Part shown: positions 1 through 12,700 of the stretch, one piece after another
How positions within the stretch are numbered: the stretch's first letter is position 1
Layout: every line of letters starts with the position of its first letter
Source of the DNA: Hirundichthys speculiger
Taxonomy: Eukaryota > Chordata > Actinopteri > Beloniformes > Exocoetidae
Direction: 5' to 3'
Assembly (NCBI GenBank): GCA_018398805.1
Contig: JAGFBZ010000855.1
Location: 868,001 to 932,000 of the forward strand
DNA: 64,000 bases
Made by a program: the position numbers and the translations under genes
Notes under the pieces: generated by a model
Seen by the model: only the letters and a program-made list of their open reading frames with translations
Told to the model about the DNA's origin: nothing
The model's database searches: none

Positions 1-159
1 CTTTACTGAATCAGACACTTACAACTCTGTCCAACAGTTCTCACATACTCATACTCTCATACAGAGAAAAATAAACACACTCAAAAGTTGTTACATCTGC
101 ACTGCAACTGAATATGCAACAAATATGTTTTAAGACAATTTTAATTATCTCAAGCTACA

Positions 160-200
160 CATTTAATTTAAAACGTATTTATAATGCATTGTATGTTTCT

Positions 201-231
<31 letters not shown>

Positions 232-315
232 GCGGAAATGTGGAAGAAATGTGGAAAGTCATGATGTTCCCCACGTACCACTGGTGGTACACATACCACA
301 ATTTGTGCACCACTG
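160..315. mobile_element. hAT-like non-autonomous element, 3' part
   Basis: This stretch of an mcph1 intron resembles the complete element at 38543-38868: both carry the same block around 'cgtatttataatgcattgta', then 'gtggaaagtc', and end in 'gtgcaccactg'. The right terminus at 315 fits the hAT pattern (CAGTGG...CCACTG). A T run of more than 20 bases (about 206-229) interrupts it. The left end is not recognisable. Confidence 0.6.
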
Positions 316-550
316 CTCTAACTCATTACCTGTGTTTCCTGTCTTTAGGCTAAGTGCACTGGCTGCTGGCAGTAGTGTGATGTTCAATGTACAGTCTTTA
401 CTTGTATAGATCCTCTAACCTAATTCTTATTAAGAAAGCAGAAAAAAGGGAACAACACATTTCTGGACCTTCCTTAAATGTCATAGGCTTAGGAGTCTTC
501 CTAGTGTCCTTTTTGTCAGCACAGTGTTTGATGCTCTGTTTCTTCTCCAG

Positions 551-932
551 ATCTGTCGTCTCCAGAGGCACCTATCTGCTGGGGAGCACCAGCAGGACCT
601 GTTCCAAAGCCAGCCCGCCATGTTTGTATCGCAGCACTCTCAGCCACCCACTCAGAGCCTGGTTGAGCTGATTCAGTTGTGTGGAGGAACAGTCTGCAAA
701 ACTGTGCGGCAGGCAGGTATCTGCATTGGGAAGTACAGCGGCAGGAGACCAGAGGGAAGCAGGATCTTATCTGAGCAGTGGATTCTGGGTAAGATATATT
801 CTGCTAATTTCTGTGATAAAGCTAAATTCCTTTTTATCACGACTAACTGGTTCTCTTATTGTGTGTTGTTTTATTTCAGATAGCATCACTAATCTGAAGA
901 TAGTGTCATATGAAAACTATGACTTGGAATAA
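551..932 (+). CDS. mcph1: Microcephalin, C-terminal BRCT domain (last two exons, partial)
   Basis: Two exons, 551-788 and 880-932, join in frame through a GT-AG intron and end in TAA at 930-932. The product reads FVSQHSQPPTQSLVELIQ, then LCGGTVCKTVRQAGICIG, SEQWILDSI and ENYDLE at the end. This matches the third BRCT repeat of microcephalin, including the LCGG turn and the tryptophan of the last BRCT helix. The family acts in the nucleus in chromosome condensation control and the DNA damage response; this repeat binds phosphopeptides. Upstream exons lie outside the window. The next gene, agpat5, is also the neighbour of MCPH1 in human, which supports the call. Candidate poly(A) signals (AATAAA) lie at 1374-1379 and near 1604. 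No disruption is visible in these exons. Confidence 0.9.
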
Positions 933-2064
933 CAGCTGGTGAAGATTTTTTTAACTGTGATGTTCAGATTGATGATGTCTGTTCTGGACGGACTGCTGGA
1001 TTAAACAGTATGTCTGCAACTCTGTGAGACAGTGTTAACTCTTTTCAGGTTTAGGTTCTTGTACTGCAAATATTAATGCGGGCTTTACAAGTTCTCCTGA
1101 ATATATCATATTTTCAGAGACTAGTAGTTTACAAGTAATTTGTTGCCATGGAAACAAATTACTTCTCAGGATTAATTACTCAACAATTGTCTCAATTACT
1201 GTGAAACTTGACAGACTTCTTTAACATGCTGTATATTATTCCTTACATACACATCCTCATGTAAAGAAGAAAACCACTACTGAGACTTATTTCTCATGTA
1301 TTTTTCAGAAATGCTTGCTGAGCCAGTTCAACACTTTAATGAACTGCATCTTATCTTTTGTGATGTCATTTTTAATAAATCTCTTTTAATGTAATCTTTA
1401 ATTTTCTTTTTTATTTTATTTCTTCTTTTTTTAATTCATGTTTCCTTCAGTGTTTCAGAAATCAAGATCTGCAGCTAACAATTCACATCACACAAACAAA
1501 TCATGGGCTGAAAAGAGGTCAATTTAAATGTTTTAAATTTAAATTACTTTTAGTGCAGTGACTGTGTTTAAGTGCTTTAAATTGTCTGACTAGAACCCTG
1601 CAAATAAAATGGATCATATATAAAAAGTTGAGAAGAGCCAATATCTCCTGATAACAGAACTGACAAAAGCATGATGGAGGAGACTTAATGTTTTATAAAA
1701 CATATTACTCCTCGTGATATGAAAGTTTTTAGTTCAAAGTGGATTTTATAAACACATACTAAAATGTGATTGTGTGCTGCACATTTTCTGCTTCTCTCTG
1801 TCAAGGCAGCCTGCAATGTTTTGACTGTTATTGACACATTATTCCTTCTAATCTGAAAAGACCTGTATGAAGAGTTAAGGTGACTTTTCATTTTCAATGT
1901 TCCTTGAAGGACCAAGGTCTGAGGTCACCTTAACTTCCTACAGATTTACCCAAGAATACATCTAACAAATTAAGGGAATCAATTGCTCTCCTTTTTTTAT
2001 TTATTGATTAACGCTGGGATGGTGACGGACAACAAAATAACCCTTCTAGAGAAGGCTGCAGAGA
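933..2064 (+). other. mcph1 3' UTR and intergenic DNA
   Basis: AT-rich sequence with no credible coding exon. It should hold the mcph1 3' UTR, with AATAAA at 1374-1379 the most likely cleavage signal. A short perfect inversion, 'caagtaatttgttgcca' followed by 'tggaaacaaattactt', lies at about 1132-1165. Confidence 0.5.
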
Positions 2065-2137
2065 GTGTTGACATTTTTAAAACATGACTTTTTTAAAGCA
2101 AGCTCAAGACCCACCTATTTAATTTGGCTTTTAACTA

Positions 2138-2148
2138 ATGTGTATGTA

Positions 2149-2245
<97 letters not shown>

Positions 2246-2704
2246 ATATATATATGTATATATATATCTATGTATATATATATATATATATATGTGTATA
2301 TGTGTATGTATGTATATCTGTATGTATGTTCTATATCTGTATATATCTGTATGTCTGTATGTATATATCTATGTATCTCTCTGTATCTATCTATATGTCT
2401 CTCTGTCTATCTGTCTATCTCTATCTCTGTCTATCTGTCTGTCTCTCTCTCTGTCTGTCTGTATCTATGTATCTATCTCTCTATATGTCTGTCTATCTCT
2501 CTATCTGTCTATGTATGTCTCTCTCATCTGTGTCTATCTATCTCTCCTCTCTATGTCTATATATCTCTCTGTCTGTCTGTCTGTCTGTGTCTCTCTCTGT
2601 CTGTGTGTATCTGTATATGTCTCTATGTATGTCTATGTATGTATGTATGTATATATATATGTATGTATGTATGTATGTCTCTGTGTGTGTGTGTGTGTGT
2701 GTGT
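2138..2704. repeat. Compound microsatellite (TA)n / TCTG-TATC / TATG / (GT)n
   Basis: A run of (TA)n from about 2157 to 2243 grades into degenerate TATC, TCTG and TATG tetranucleotides, then (GT)n at 2683-2704. The three long open frames here are translations of the repeat and are not genes. Confidence 0.95.
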
Positions 2705-2738
2705 TTTACTTCAATATGACTGGTGGCATACTACACTT

Positions 2739-2840
2739 TAGAATCAGAATCAGAATCAGAATCGCCTTTATTGTCATTGTATTGCATACAACGAAATTTG
2801 AGTGCATCTCCGCGGTGCATCTGTGTAGAATAAAATAAAA
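2739..2840. repeat. Interspersed repeat fragment with GAATCA tandem start
   Basis: Tandem GAATCA units run into 'cctttattgtcattgtattg' and 'acaacgaaatttgagtgca'. This resembles a very common dispersed repeat in fish genomes, which I recognise by wording only; the family is not assigned. Confidence 0.5.
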
Positions 2841-3039
2841 TAGGAATAAGATATAAATATAAGATATAAAAAGTGGCAGGTGCTATGTAAATATATGTAC
2901 ATTCAAAAACTATCCCTACCTTGAGTGCAAATATTACTAAAACATTTCATAATTTAAGATTAGATTTCTTTATAGCAATAGTATAAATTTTTACACATGG
3001 TGTATTGAAAATGAATGAAAGATTGTACTGTTGAAGCAG

Positions 3040-3200
3040 CCGAATGTGTGGTCCATGGATCGGCATGTCGACGCCCATTGGCTGACGTCTTTTGCGTCAT
3101 TCGGCCAATCATATCCTTCGATGGTCCAGCGCGTCTATACGTAGAGAGGCGTGTGTGACATTTGCTGCTAGAAGCTAGTAGCTGGGTAAAGATGAGGTGA
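3040..3200 (+). promoter_or_regulatory. agpat5 core promoter region
   Basis: Within 70 bases there is an inverted CCAAT box (CCCATTGG, about 3074), a CRE-like TGACGTC (3083-3089) and a direct CCAAT (about 3104). The local sequence is richer in CpG than its surroundings. No TATA box is obvious. A possible donor site (GAG|GTGAGC, about 3195) suggests a non-coding first exon spliced to the exon holding the ATG at 3745. The start site is inferred, not seen. Confidence 0.6.
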
Positions 3201-3744
3201 GCAACGCAAATAGAAAAATATTTTTTTTTGTTTTAGCAACAAAACTGGCTTGTGGGTTAGACTTCAATATCTTTTCTACATTAGAAAAAGCACTTTAGGT
3301 CAAGTGGAGAGTTGGGTAAAACTTCAAGTCTGGCCCAACTCGTTTTAATGTCGGCTAACGTTTTTTCTTAACTTCTACGGCAAATGTACGGAGTTCAGCT
3401 TGAGGTCATTTCCTCGTTTGTTATTGTGGGATGCTGAGTCGAAGCTGATAAGTTGAGTTAGTTTCGTTTTACAGATATATTGTAGTATGTATTTACGTTA
3501 GCGCTTGAGCTGACAAACTGCGCTTTGCACGCAAGGTTAAATTTAGCTTTAGCCAACTAGCTCCTTACTCCCTTTTTGCTGCAGCTTCTTCACTTTCTTA
3601 TGCTGACCTCTCAGGGCAGGTGTGTAGTAAGTAGGCCAGGTGTACCGTGGGATAGATAGATCGCACTGTAACATTATCACCGTGCGTGCTACCGAGTCCA
3701 GCAGTCAGCTCCTGGGATTTGTAAGTGCAGTCAGAGGTGGAAAC

Positions 3745-6700
3745 ATGCTGCTCTCTTTGGTTGTGCACACACACTCGCTGCGGTACTGGTTTCCAGCCAC
3801 GGTCATGCTGGGAACAGCCCCAGCTTATCTGTTGTCATGGGGGGCTTGGCGCTTACTTTCAGCCGTCTTGCCAGCAAGTGTGTACCATAAGTTCGACGAC
3901 CGGCTGTTACTGCATCTACCAGAGCATGGTCTTATTCTTCTTTGAAAACTATACAGGAGTTGAGGTGAGTAATTTTTGCATGTCAAGTATCATTAATAAA
4001 GACAGAGCTACAGAGCATTATCTTGTCTAATAATGAGCGTGCAGTGGCATAGACAGACACTGAATACCGTCTCACTTTTGAACTCCCAGTTGATGTGACA
4101 ATGTTCTGCATGAGTATGTATGTATTTTTGTGGGTTTCTAAATTTTTTATTTTATTTTTATTGTTATTTTATTTTATTTTATTTTATTTTTTTTTGGGGG
4201 GGGGGGGGGGGTGATAAAAATGTAAGTAAGCCCAGACAGTTGGGCTGTTAAACAAAAAAACAGAAGGAACCTGCTCCACTACAAGAACACTTGCGTTCTT
4301 TTGCAATGTTGTCACACCTGGCAAGACTGGTTAATATGAATAGTAGACTTGGTGATGCAGCCTGTAACACCCATGGGTGTAAAACATTGGTTGCAAGGTC
4401 CCACAATAGAGACCACATGATTTAGATAGGAGTTTTGCTAAAAAAAAAAAAAAAAAAAGTTTCACCTTCAAACACAACATTGGAGTTGGAATCTACAAAT
4501 TCATGGTTAATGAGAGACCGTGTGTATGTTTAAACCGGCTCATCCTTTCATCCTCTCTTTTTTAGATTGTTTTATATGGAGATATACCAAAGAACAAAGA
4601 GAACATTGTCTACCTGTCAAATCATCAGTGCACAGGTATTGGATTTGGCTTTGCACTTTTAAAAGCATTCAGTCCAGTTTAAAATGGTTTTACAATGTCT
4701 CTATTTCCTTGTAGCTGATTGGATCATCGCTGACATGCTCGCCATCAGGCAGAGTGCTCTTGGTCATGTAAGATATGTCTTAAAAGATGGACTCAAGTGG
4801 CTCCCGCTTTACGGATGGTATTTCTCCCAGGTAATGCAACTGTGTGAGTACGAGGGTGTCATTTTCAAATTAATAGTGTAATATAACTTGATTTCCCCTC
4901 TTCTCCACCTCTTCTCATTGGGTGATCTTTTACTTTTAGCATGGGGGAATCTATGTGAAACGAAGTGCAAAGTTTAATGAAAAGGCCATGAGAAAGAAGC
5001 TTCTCAGTCAAGCTCAATGTGGAACACCAGTAAGTACGCAAGGTGCATTTTTATTTATATACAGTCATGGAAAAAATTATTAGACCACCCTTGTTTTCTT
5101 CAGTTTCTTGTTCATTTTAATGCCTGGTACAACTAAAGGTACATTTGTTTGGACAAACATAACGATAACCACAAAGATTGCTCATAAGAGTTTTATTTAA
5201 GAGCCGATATCTTACCATTTTCCATGGTTTTCTTGATTATAACCTAAATCCCTTAAGTTTTTACATCAATAGCTATGGCGTTGTACTGCCAAAAACACTG
5301 CTTGTATGCATTCAGTGTTTTCTTTTCTGTCTGTTTTAGTCACATGATGACATTTAGTGGTACCAGGTATTAAAATGAACAAAAGAGTGAAGAAAAAATG
5401 GTGGTCTAATAATTTTTTCCATGACTGTATATATATATATATATCTCAACCTTTTGACTTAATGCGTTTGCAAGTGGCATCTAACCTGCAATACTCATAG
5501 ACTGGGTCCATGCAACATCACAGATGTTATTATGAGGACCATGCATGATGTGATGCAGAAAGTAAAAATACTGACTGTTGCAAAAGTGATGCAGTGTAGA
5601 ATTGTCTAATACAGCATTTGCTCGAACTACTTTGAAATGAATAGGGTTTGAATAGTTTTCGATGGTGAAAGTCCACAAGTTTAAGGACCTCATTCTGAGT
5701 CTCTGTTAGTCGAGCTCTCCATCAGAATTCCTTTCTGATTTTCTAAACTTGTAGCTCTATGACTGCTTACTACTGCTTTTAAGTTTTTTTGTTTGTGTGT
5801 TTTTTTTGTTTTTTTGTTTTCCCTCTTTTCCCAGCATTTTTAATATAAATTATCTATTTTAAATTCTATGTAATTTTTTTTTTTTTAATATACATATAAT
5901 ACAAATGTTCATGTCAATAATGTTTGTAATGACTAAATAAGAAAAAAAGGCAGTAGTCAGTGAGCTTTTTGGCTTGTTTTTAATCACTTTTTTTGGACTT
6001 GACTGTGGAGGATTAGTGTGCGTGTGTGGTGAAGGTATTTCTCATGTTATGGGGACCCATTTCTACTTTCACAGTATGCTTTATTGTCTTTATGGGATTT
6101 GGGGGAAAAAAGAAACAGCAAATCCTCATAACATAGTCCTTACATTTTAAAGGGAATATATTCTTTATGGTTAAGGTTTGATGAGTAGTAGCTATGGTTA
6201 TGGTAAAAGTAATTGTCCAGGAAGAGAATTTAATTCAGTCATGTCCCCTGAAGTAATGGAGGCACAAGTGGGTGTGTTTGACAGATGTGATTCTGGTGAC
6301 CCAAAAGTACACAATGAAAGCTGTGTTGTGACGTTCAGTCGAGACTTAAACCGATTCAGTTTGGAAAATAAGAGTGACCTTTGAAAAAAACACTTCTGTG
6401 AGTATTTGATTATAGACATTTTCAGAAATATTTCAGTTTTGTTTCATTCAGTCCGAGCAGTTTAGTGATACCAGGAGTTTGAAAATGAATTATGAATGTG
6501 ATTAACAACTCTATTTTTATTTTATTGCAAATGTGAGCAAGTATTTACTCCTGGAAAAAGTATTTTTCTGTTGAAAGACTTCCATTTGGTTGTTGCAATA
6601 AGATTCTCACTAATGGCGTTATTTAATGTGTTTCTCTCCCCGCAGATGTACCTTGTCATCTTCCCAGAAGGAACTCGTTATAATCCAGAGCTCAAGAATG

Positions 6701-9700
6701 TTGTTGCTGACAGCCAGGCTTTCGCGGCAAAAGAAGGTAGAGAAAGACTAGCAGCCAGTGTCTGCCGTACTGCTGCATATTAATTAAAAAAAGTTGCTCA
6801 TTGTACAACCTGGGGTCAACTTTCTGGGTAATGACAAGAATCATGTCCAGGAAAATTTATTCTTAAATATTTCAGCTTTTGAGCTCATAAATTTTGTCAA
6901 TAAATGGAAATGGCCGATATGTGAGCAGTGTTCACTCATAGTGCTTAAGAAAAGAGAACTGGCGTTTTGAAAAAGATGTTTTAAGTTGTTCATTCATTTT
7001 TCTCCAAAGTGAGAAACTAAGTTATGTAGTTCATTTCGAAGTGTTAGGATGTAAATTAAATGCATTTGTTAAAGCAACATAGTAATTACATTGCTATTGT
7101 GCAGTTTGTCGTTAACGGTTAGCAATTTTGCTGACATTAAGCCAATCTCTGGGCCACAGCTCTGAATATCACCTTCCCCCCTTAATCCAAATAAATCGCT
7201 TGAGAGAGATGACATGTGCTCATGACATGATCTGCTATTAGTGAGGAATTAGTGAGCAGAGGGTAGTGCTACATTAACTATAGACCAACAGACTGTGGAG
7301 TGTCGCACACAGGCACATAGATGTTTATTATTTTTATGTAATGTGTTTCATTGTAATCTATAGTATTCTGTGTGCGATTTCAGCTAATATCTTGATGATG
7401 GATGGATGAGTCAGTTAGAAAATTAATGGATAATAGAGAGATGAGGCGATGGCATACTATTGCTTCACAGGGCACAGCTGTGTAATAGTGTTAGTGCATA
7501 ATCTTGTACAGAATGCCTTATATTTGAAGAGCTGATTAATGTATTTCAAATTTTACATACTTTTTGCAGGACTGGCTGTTCTAAAGCACACTCTTACACC
7601 CAGAATGAAGGCTTCTCATATAGCCATCGAGAGCATGAAGGGCCATCTTGATGCTGTGTATGACGTCACAGTGGCCTATGAAGGAACGTTGGATAGTTCT
7701 GGTCAGAGAAGACCTGCACCATCAATGCCAGGTAAGGAGGCACCTGAAGATTTAAACTTAGGGTTGAATGTAGAAAGTGATTAGTGGAATAATCACTGCA
7801 CCTCTGGTGTAAATTATGGAAATTAACAATGCAAATAAATACAAGATGCTGCAGAAGCACCTATGTCAACATAAATTTAGCGAGTTTTGAAATCACGCTA
7901 ACGTGAGACAGCCAGCACCAAGTCTCCGCTCTCCTCTCCTTTCCTCTCCTCTCCTCGCCATAATCTCTCTCATCTAAAGCTTCCATGAGATAAAAATAAA
8001 ACCCAAAACTACTGAACCTCATTTACTTTAATTAAAGGTATTTATTTGAATGGAATCACAAGCCTAAATCTTTTAAACATCATTTTTCTGTTACTATAGA
8101 GTGCACTTTTTCAGTTTATTTACACAGACAAGTCTAACTTGTGTCAGTACATTATGCACTGTGCATTATTTTTTTTATTGTCATTGAGGAATGCATTTTT
8201 TCAGTTAGTAATTCTGATGCATGTATTTCCATCAGTTCAAGGAGGCTTTATTTTTTTATATCAGTAAGGAATGCACTTTAAGTTGATGTGAGATATCAAA
8301 TAGGTTTGTATGATAGCTTTACAAAAATGTTTGAGAGGATTGCCAATAATTTTTCATCGGAAAAAAATATAAATCTGTTCATTTAAAGGGTCAAAACTGT
8401 TTTTGGTTTTGTTCATAGTATTGATGTAATGATCTTAGGTATATGTGTGTGTTATCGGTATCGGCCTTTAAGAGCTGAAAGTTATCGGTGTCGGTTTTAA
8501 AAAACAGTTATCGTGCATCCCTACCTACTACATGTCTCAAAGTTACCATCGGGGCAATAAATGGCTGTAAAATCAAAATATGAAAAAAAAAAAATGATTC
8601 AGCTGGGAGAACATCTAGCAACTAATTAATTGATTTTCAGATCTGTAACATGATTAGCAATAAATGGGATGTCTTCGCGAGGCAGTTTCTGAAAAGTCAC
8701 GATGGGCAGAGGCTCTCCAATCTGTAAAAGAGTTTAATAGATTGTGGAATACTCTACAATGTTCCTCAATGACAAATTGCAAAGGCTTTGCAAATCTCAT
8801 CATCTACAGTGCATAGCATCATCAAAATATTCAGAGAAACTGAAGATATCTCTGTGTGTAAAGGACAAGGCTGAAGATGTGTATTGGATGCTTGTGGTCT
8901 TCAGGCCCTCAGAGGACACTGCATCACTCATCAGCATGATTGTGTCAGTGACATTACTGAATGAGCCCAGGAATACTTCCAGAAACCACTGTCAGTAAAC
9001 ACTATCCACCGTACCGTCTGTAGATGCCAACTAAAGCTCTATCATGCAAAAACAAAGCCAACTGACATGGTCCTGAAACTCGATGGCTCATTTAAAATCG
9101 ACTGTTTCAAAGAAGGAAAGTGTTCTTTTGTCAGACGAGTCCAAGTTTGACATTCTTGTTGATGATCACGGACACTGTGTCCTCCAGGGTAAAGGGGGAG
9201 GGAGAACTTCCAAAGTGGTATCAGCGTTCAGTTCAAAAGCCCGCATCTCTGATGCTGTAGGGGTACATATACCCCTATGTATAAGGTATGGGCACTTTGC
9301 ATGTTTTAGACTATGAATGCTGAAAGGTGTATAAAGTTTTAGACCAATATATGTTCCCCTCTAGATGACGTCTAGAAAGCCTTGAGTATTTCAGGAAGAC
9401 AATCCAAAACCACATACTGGGAATGAGTTTCTAGGAATAACAGTTATAATAATGTTGTTGTTATTATTATTAGTTTTTTTGTGTCCAAGATGATAACTGT
9501 TAGCCATTTTTGATCTCCAAGAGCTGTCCTCTTGGAACTCTGTTCTGAGTTGGGTCTGACTTTGGAGTTAGAGGCGGGGAGAAGCTGAACATTCCTTTAC
9601 AAGTGCCGACAACATGGGTTTCCTGAGTGATTGACTGAACAGATATTGCTATAAATACGCCATCTGAACATGAATTTATAATAGGAAGAATTTCCATTCC

Positions 9701-12700
9701 ATAAATGTACAAATAATATGTGATGTACAAATTTGCCATAAGTAATATGGTCAGGTGTCCTGGATCATCGTATGACTCATTTCCTACAAACAGCATGGTG
9801 GGGTTGAGACTCCAAGCTGGTTGGGTGCAGAATGGGTGGCTTCTGGACAATGATGCATTTAAAATTGAGATAATTGTAAAATCCACCTTTGAAAGATCAT
9901 TAGATGCATATAATCAGTTGCCCATCAGGTGACAGTGGTTATTGTTGTGTTTAAATTTGGGCATATCTTACTCATAAGCATACACTCAAATTATACTCTA
10001 ACTGTGTTCTGGTGATGCAGTCAATTCTGTTGTTAAACAAAGCACTGACGAACGACGGAGGTGCAAAACTGAGTTTTATTCTCCAAGTCTGCATGCAAAT
10101 TCAGAGAGGTCATTACAGAATGCTGGATGGTTCAGAATGACAAAATCTCAGTAGGAAACAGTTGCCTTTAAACTTCACATGAAAACATCAGGACCATGGA
10201 TAAGTTCTCTAGATGTCTACACGTCAAAACTTAGCAGACTTGTCGGAGCCAGAACGATAACAAAACTGTGGCCTTCGAACACGCAGGAATCGAGACCAGA
10301 AGTCATGGACTCATGACACAGCACTTAAGCTCAAAATGCAATTTTTACCATTACAGTTATCCACTGAGGACGCAGGGCGGAGTGTTGTGCACATGTGCTC
10401 AATTTCAAGTTGATTGTGATGTACTAAGTAAATGTGCGTGGATTTGTCTGTACTCAAGGTGCAATACGTCTGAATCTTTTTGTGCATCTGGAAATTTCCA
10501 CACAGAGATTTAGAAGGAAATCCACCCAAGTCTTAGTTCATGATGCCCCAGATCTTTCACCAATAGAGAACATTTGGCTCATTATTAAATTAGATATGTC
10601 AAAGATGACCATGAAGTCTTTTACAGCTGGAAACCTACATCAGGCAAGAATGGGACCAAATTCCAACACTCCAAAACTCCAGAAACGTATAACCCCGATG
10701 CACAAACTGTTTTGAACAGAAGAGAAATTGCTGCACCATGGAAACCTGTAGCAGGCATCAAATTTTGTGCATAAAATTTACATTTTTTTCAGTTTGAAGA
10801 TTTTTTTTTTTTTTTTATATCTATGTTCTGTTTTACTATTAAAAATACATGTAAACATAAGGAGATGCAGTTTGATTTATCTATAAAAGTACAGTGACCC
10901 AACAGCAGATCCAGTCTAAGTTTTCATTGTTGGTCACTGGAAAACATAAACTGCATTATCAAATCTGCCACATTGTAGATAACCTTCCCGGTAATTAATC
11001 ACATAACAAACATCACCTAATAACAACCACGCCTTCCTGTAAACATGATTTTTGTTTTTTTGTCTTTGTTATTGCTTGCCCCAAGTTGTTTGATGAGCAC
11101 TGTTTGAATGGGGGGACAAAACAACATCCTGTTTCAGTCAGGAATAAACATTGATGTTTCTCGCAAACAGGCAAGAGAATGGAAAAGCATTCCTCTCATC
11201 GTGCCCTTCCTGGCCTCATATAGCGAAGGTGACTTTAGTGACTTCCCATTGACGTGGAAGTGACTCTGCTGTGTCAATGCTGCCGACTGTGGCAAATGTT
11301 CTTAGAATCATGAATCATTTGAACTTTGTTTTCAACATCTTAATATTCTCTGTAACCTTTAACTACTCAAATCAAGATTTCTTTAACTTGTCTAGAAGTT
11401 CTTTTGTCACAGTTATTGATCTTATATATCAGTGGTCCCCAACCCCCATTCCCCGGCCTGGTACCGATTCGTGGGTCGTTTGGTACTGGGCCGCAAAAGA
11501 AAAAAAAAATGAATTCCAATATTACAGTTTGATTAACCTGATAAACCCTGACCCCCTTTTTTAGCAAAACGCCTAAAATGACATACCCAAATTAAAATGA
11601 TTGTAACTTCTAAACCGTTCTGTCCACATGGATGCATTAAAGTGTTCCATAAAGAAGACACTCTGTAGTTTCTTATAAAACTGTCAGGAACACTCTAGGT
11701 GATACAGAGACAGAGTAATGGAACTCTGAAGTCAGTAAAAAAATTAAAATTTTGTTCCGCCTGAAATAAAAAATGACTTTCAGGATAAATAATAGTCTGA
11801 ATATTCATCTGAAATAGTAAATGACTGTATGAGGCTGTAGGCACACTATAACTGAACATGTGTTTCAAATTTGAAGAAGATAGCACAACATATGACCATT
11901 TTACAGTGGTCTTTACATTAAAAAATCTAGGCGCAGCTCCAAAAAGGCCTTTGGAGACTCCAAATGAACACATGGTAACCAAAATGATATTCTGAGACAA
12001 TAGGTACTTTTTCCTTTACATTTTGGTATTTTTCATCAGTTTGAGTTAAAATAGTCACAAATTTGCCATTTTTAAAGTTTCAACTAGTTTTTGGTATTAC
12101 CATAAACCACATACTAACGTACATAACTGTGTAAAAACCACCAATTCATAATATATTTGACTACAAATATATATGACTACATGTGGAGCATATATACTTT
12201 TTAAAATATATGTTACAGTTAAGGTATTGAGGTTATGAGGGCTCAATTGCATGAAGGTCAAGCAGGGAGGAGGCAGGAATAATGTTCACTGTCTGAAGAG
12301 TCCTCAAAAATCTTCTCCAGTGCCTCCTGGACACTAAAACGTGTTTTTGACTTACTTTTAGCCATTTAACCGGGAAGTAAGTTATCTTATTTTACGTGAG
12401 TTATTTTGCTGCCTGCACCGCTGAGCGCTCTGCGTAAGTGCGCACATGCAAGACTGGGGGGGGCGCACCGCTACGCACAGGCGTAGAACGGCTGAGGTAA
12501 AGTCAAATTACACATGCAATACGTCATTGGAAAGGTTGATCTATGCTCTAAAAGGCGGACGAATCTAAGGTCCGCCTTGTAGCTGTCAATCAAATGCATT
12601 ACAAAGAGAGTTACCGGAAATTCAAACAAAGCCATCTTTGTTTTGGGAAGATGATTCCTCTGCTTGAAAAACTATGATCGGAAATCAAACAAAACGTTTT

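Noticed and set aside
2065..2838. Long open frames of 193-257 codons rich in Tyr-Ile and Ser-Val-Cys
   Set aside because: They are translations of (TA)n and TCTG/TATC microsatellites in all three frames.
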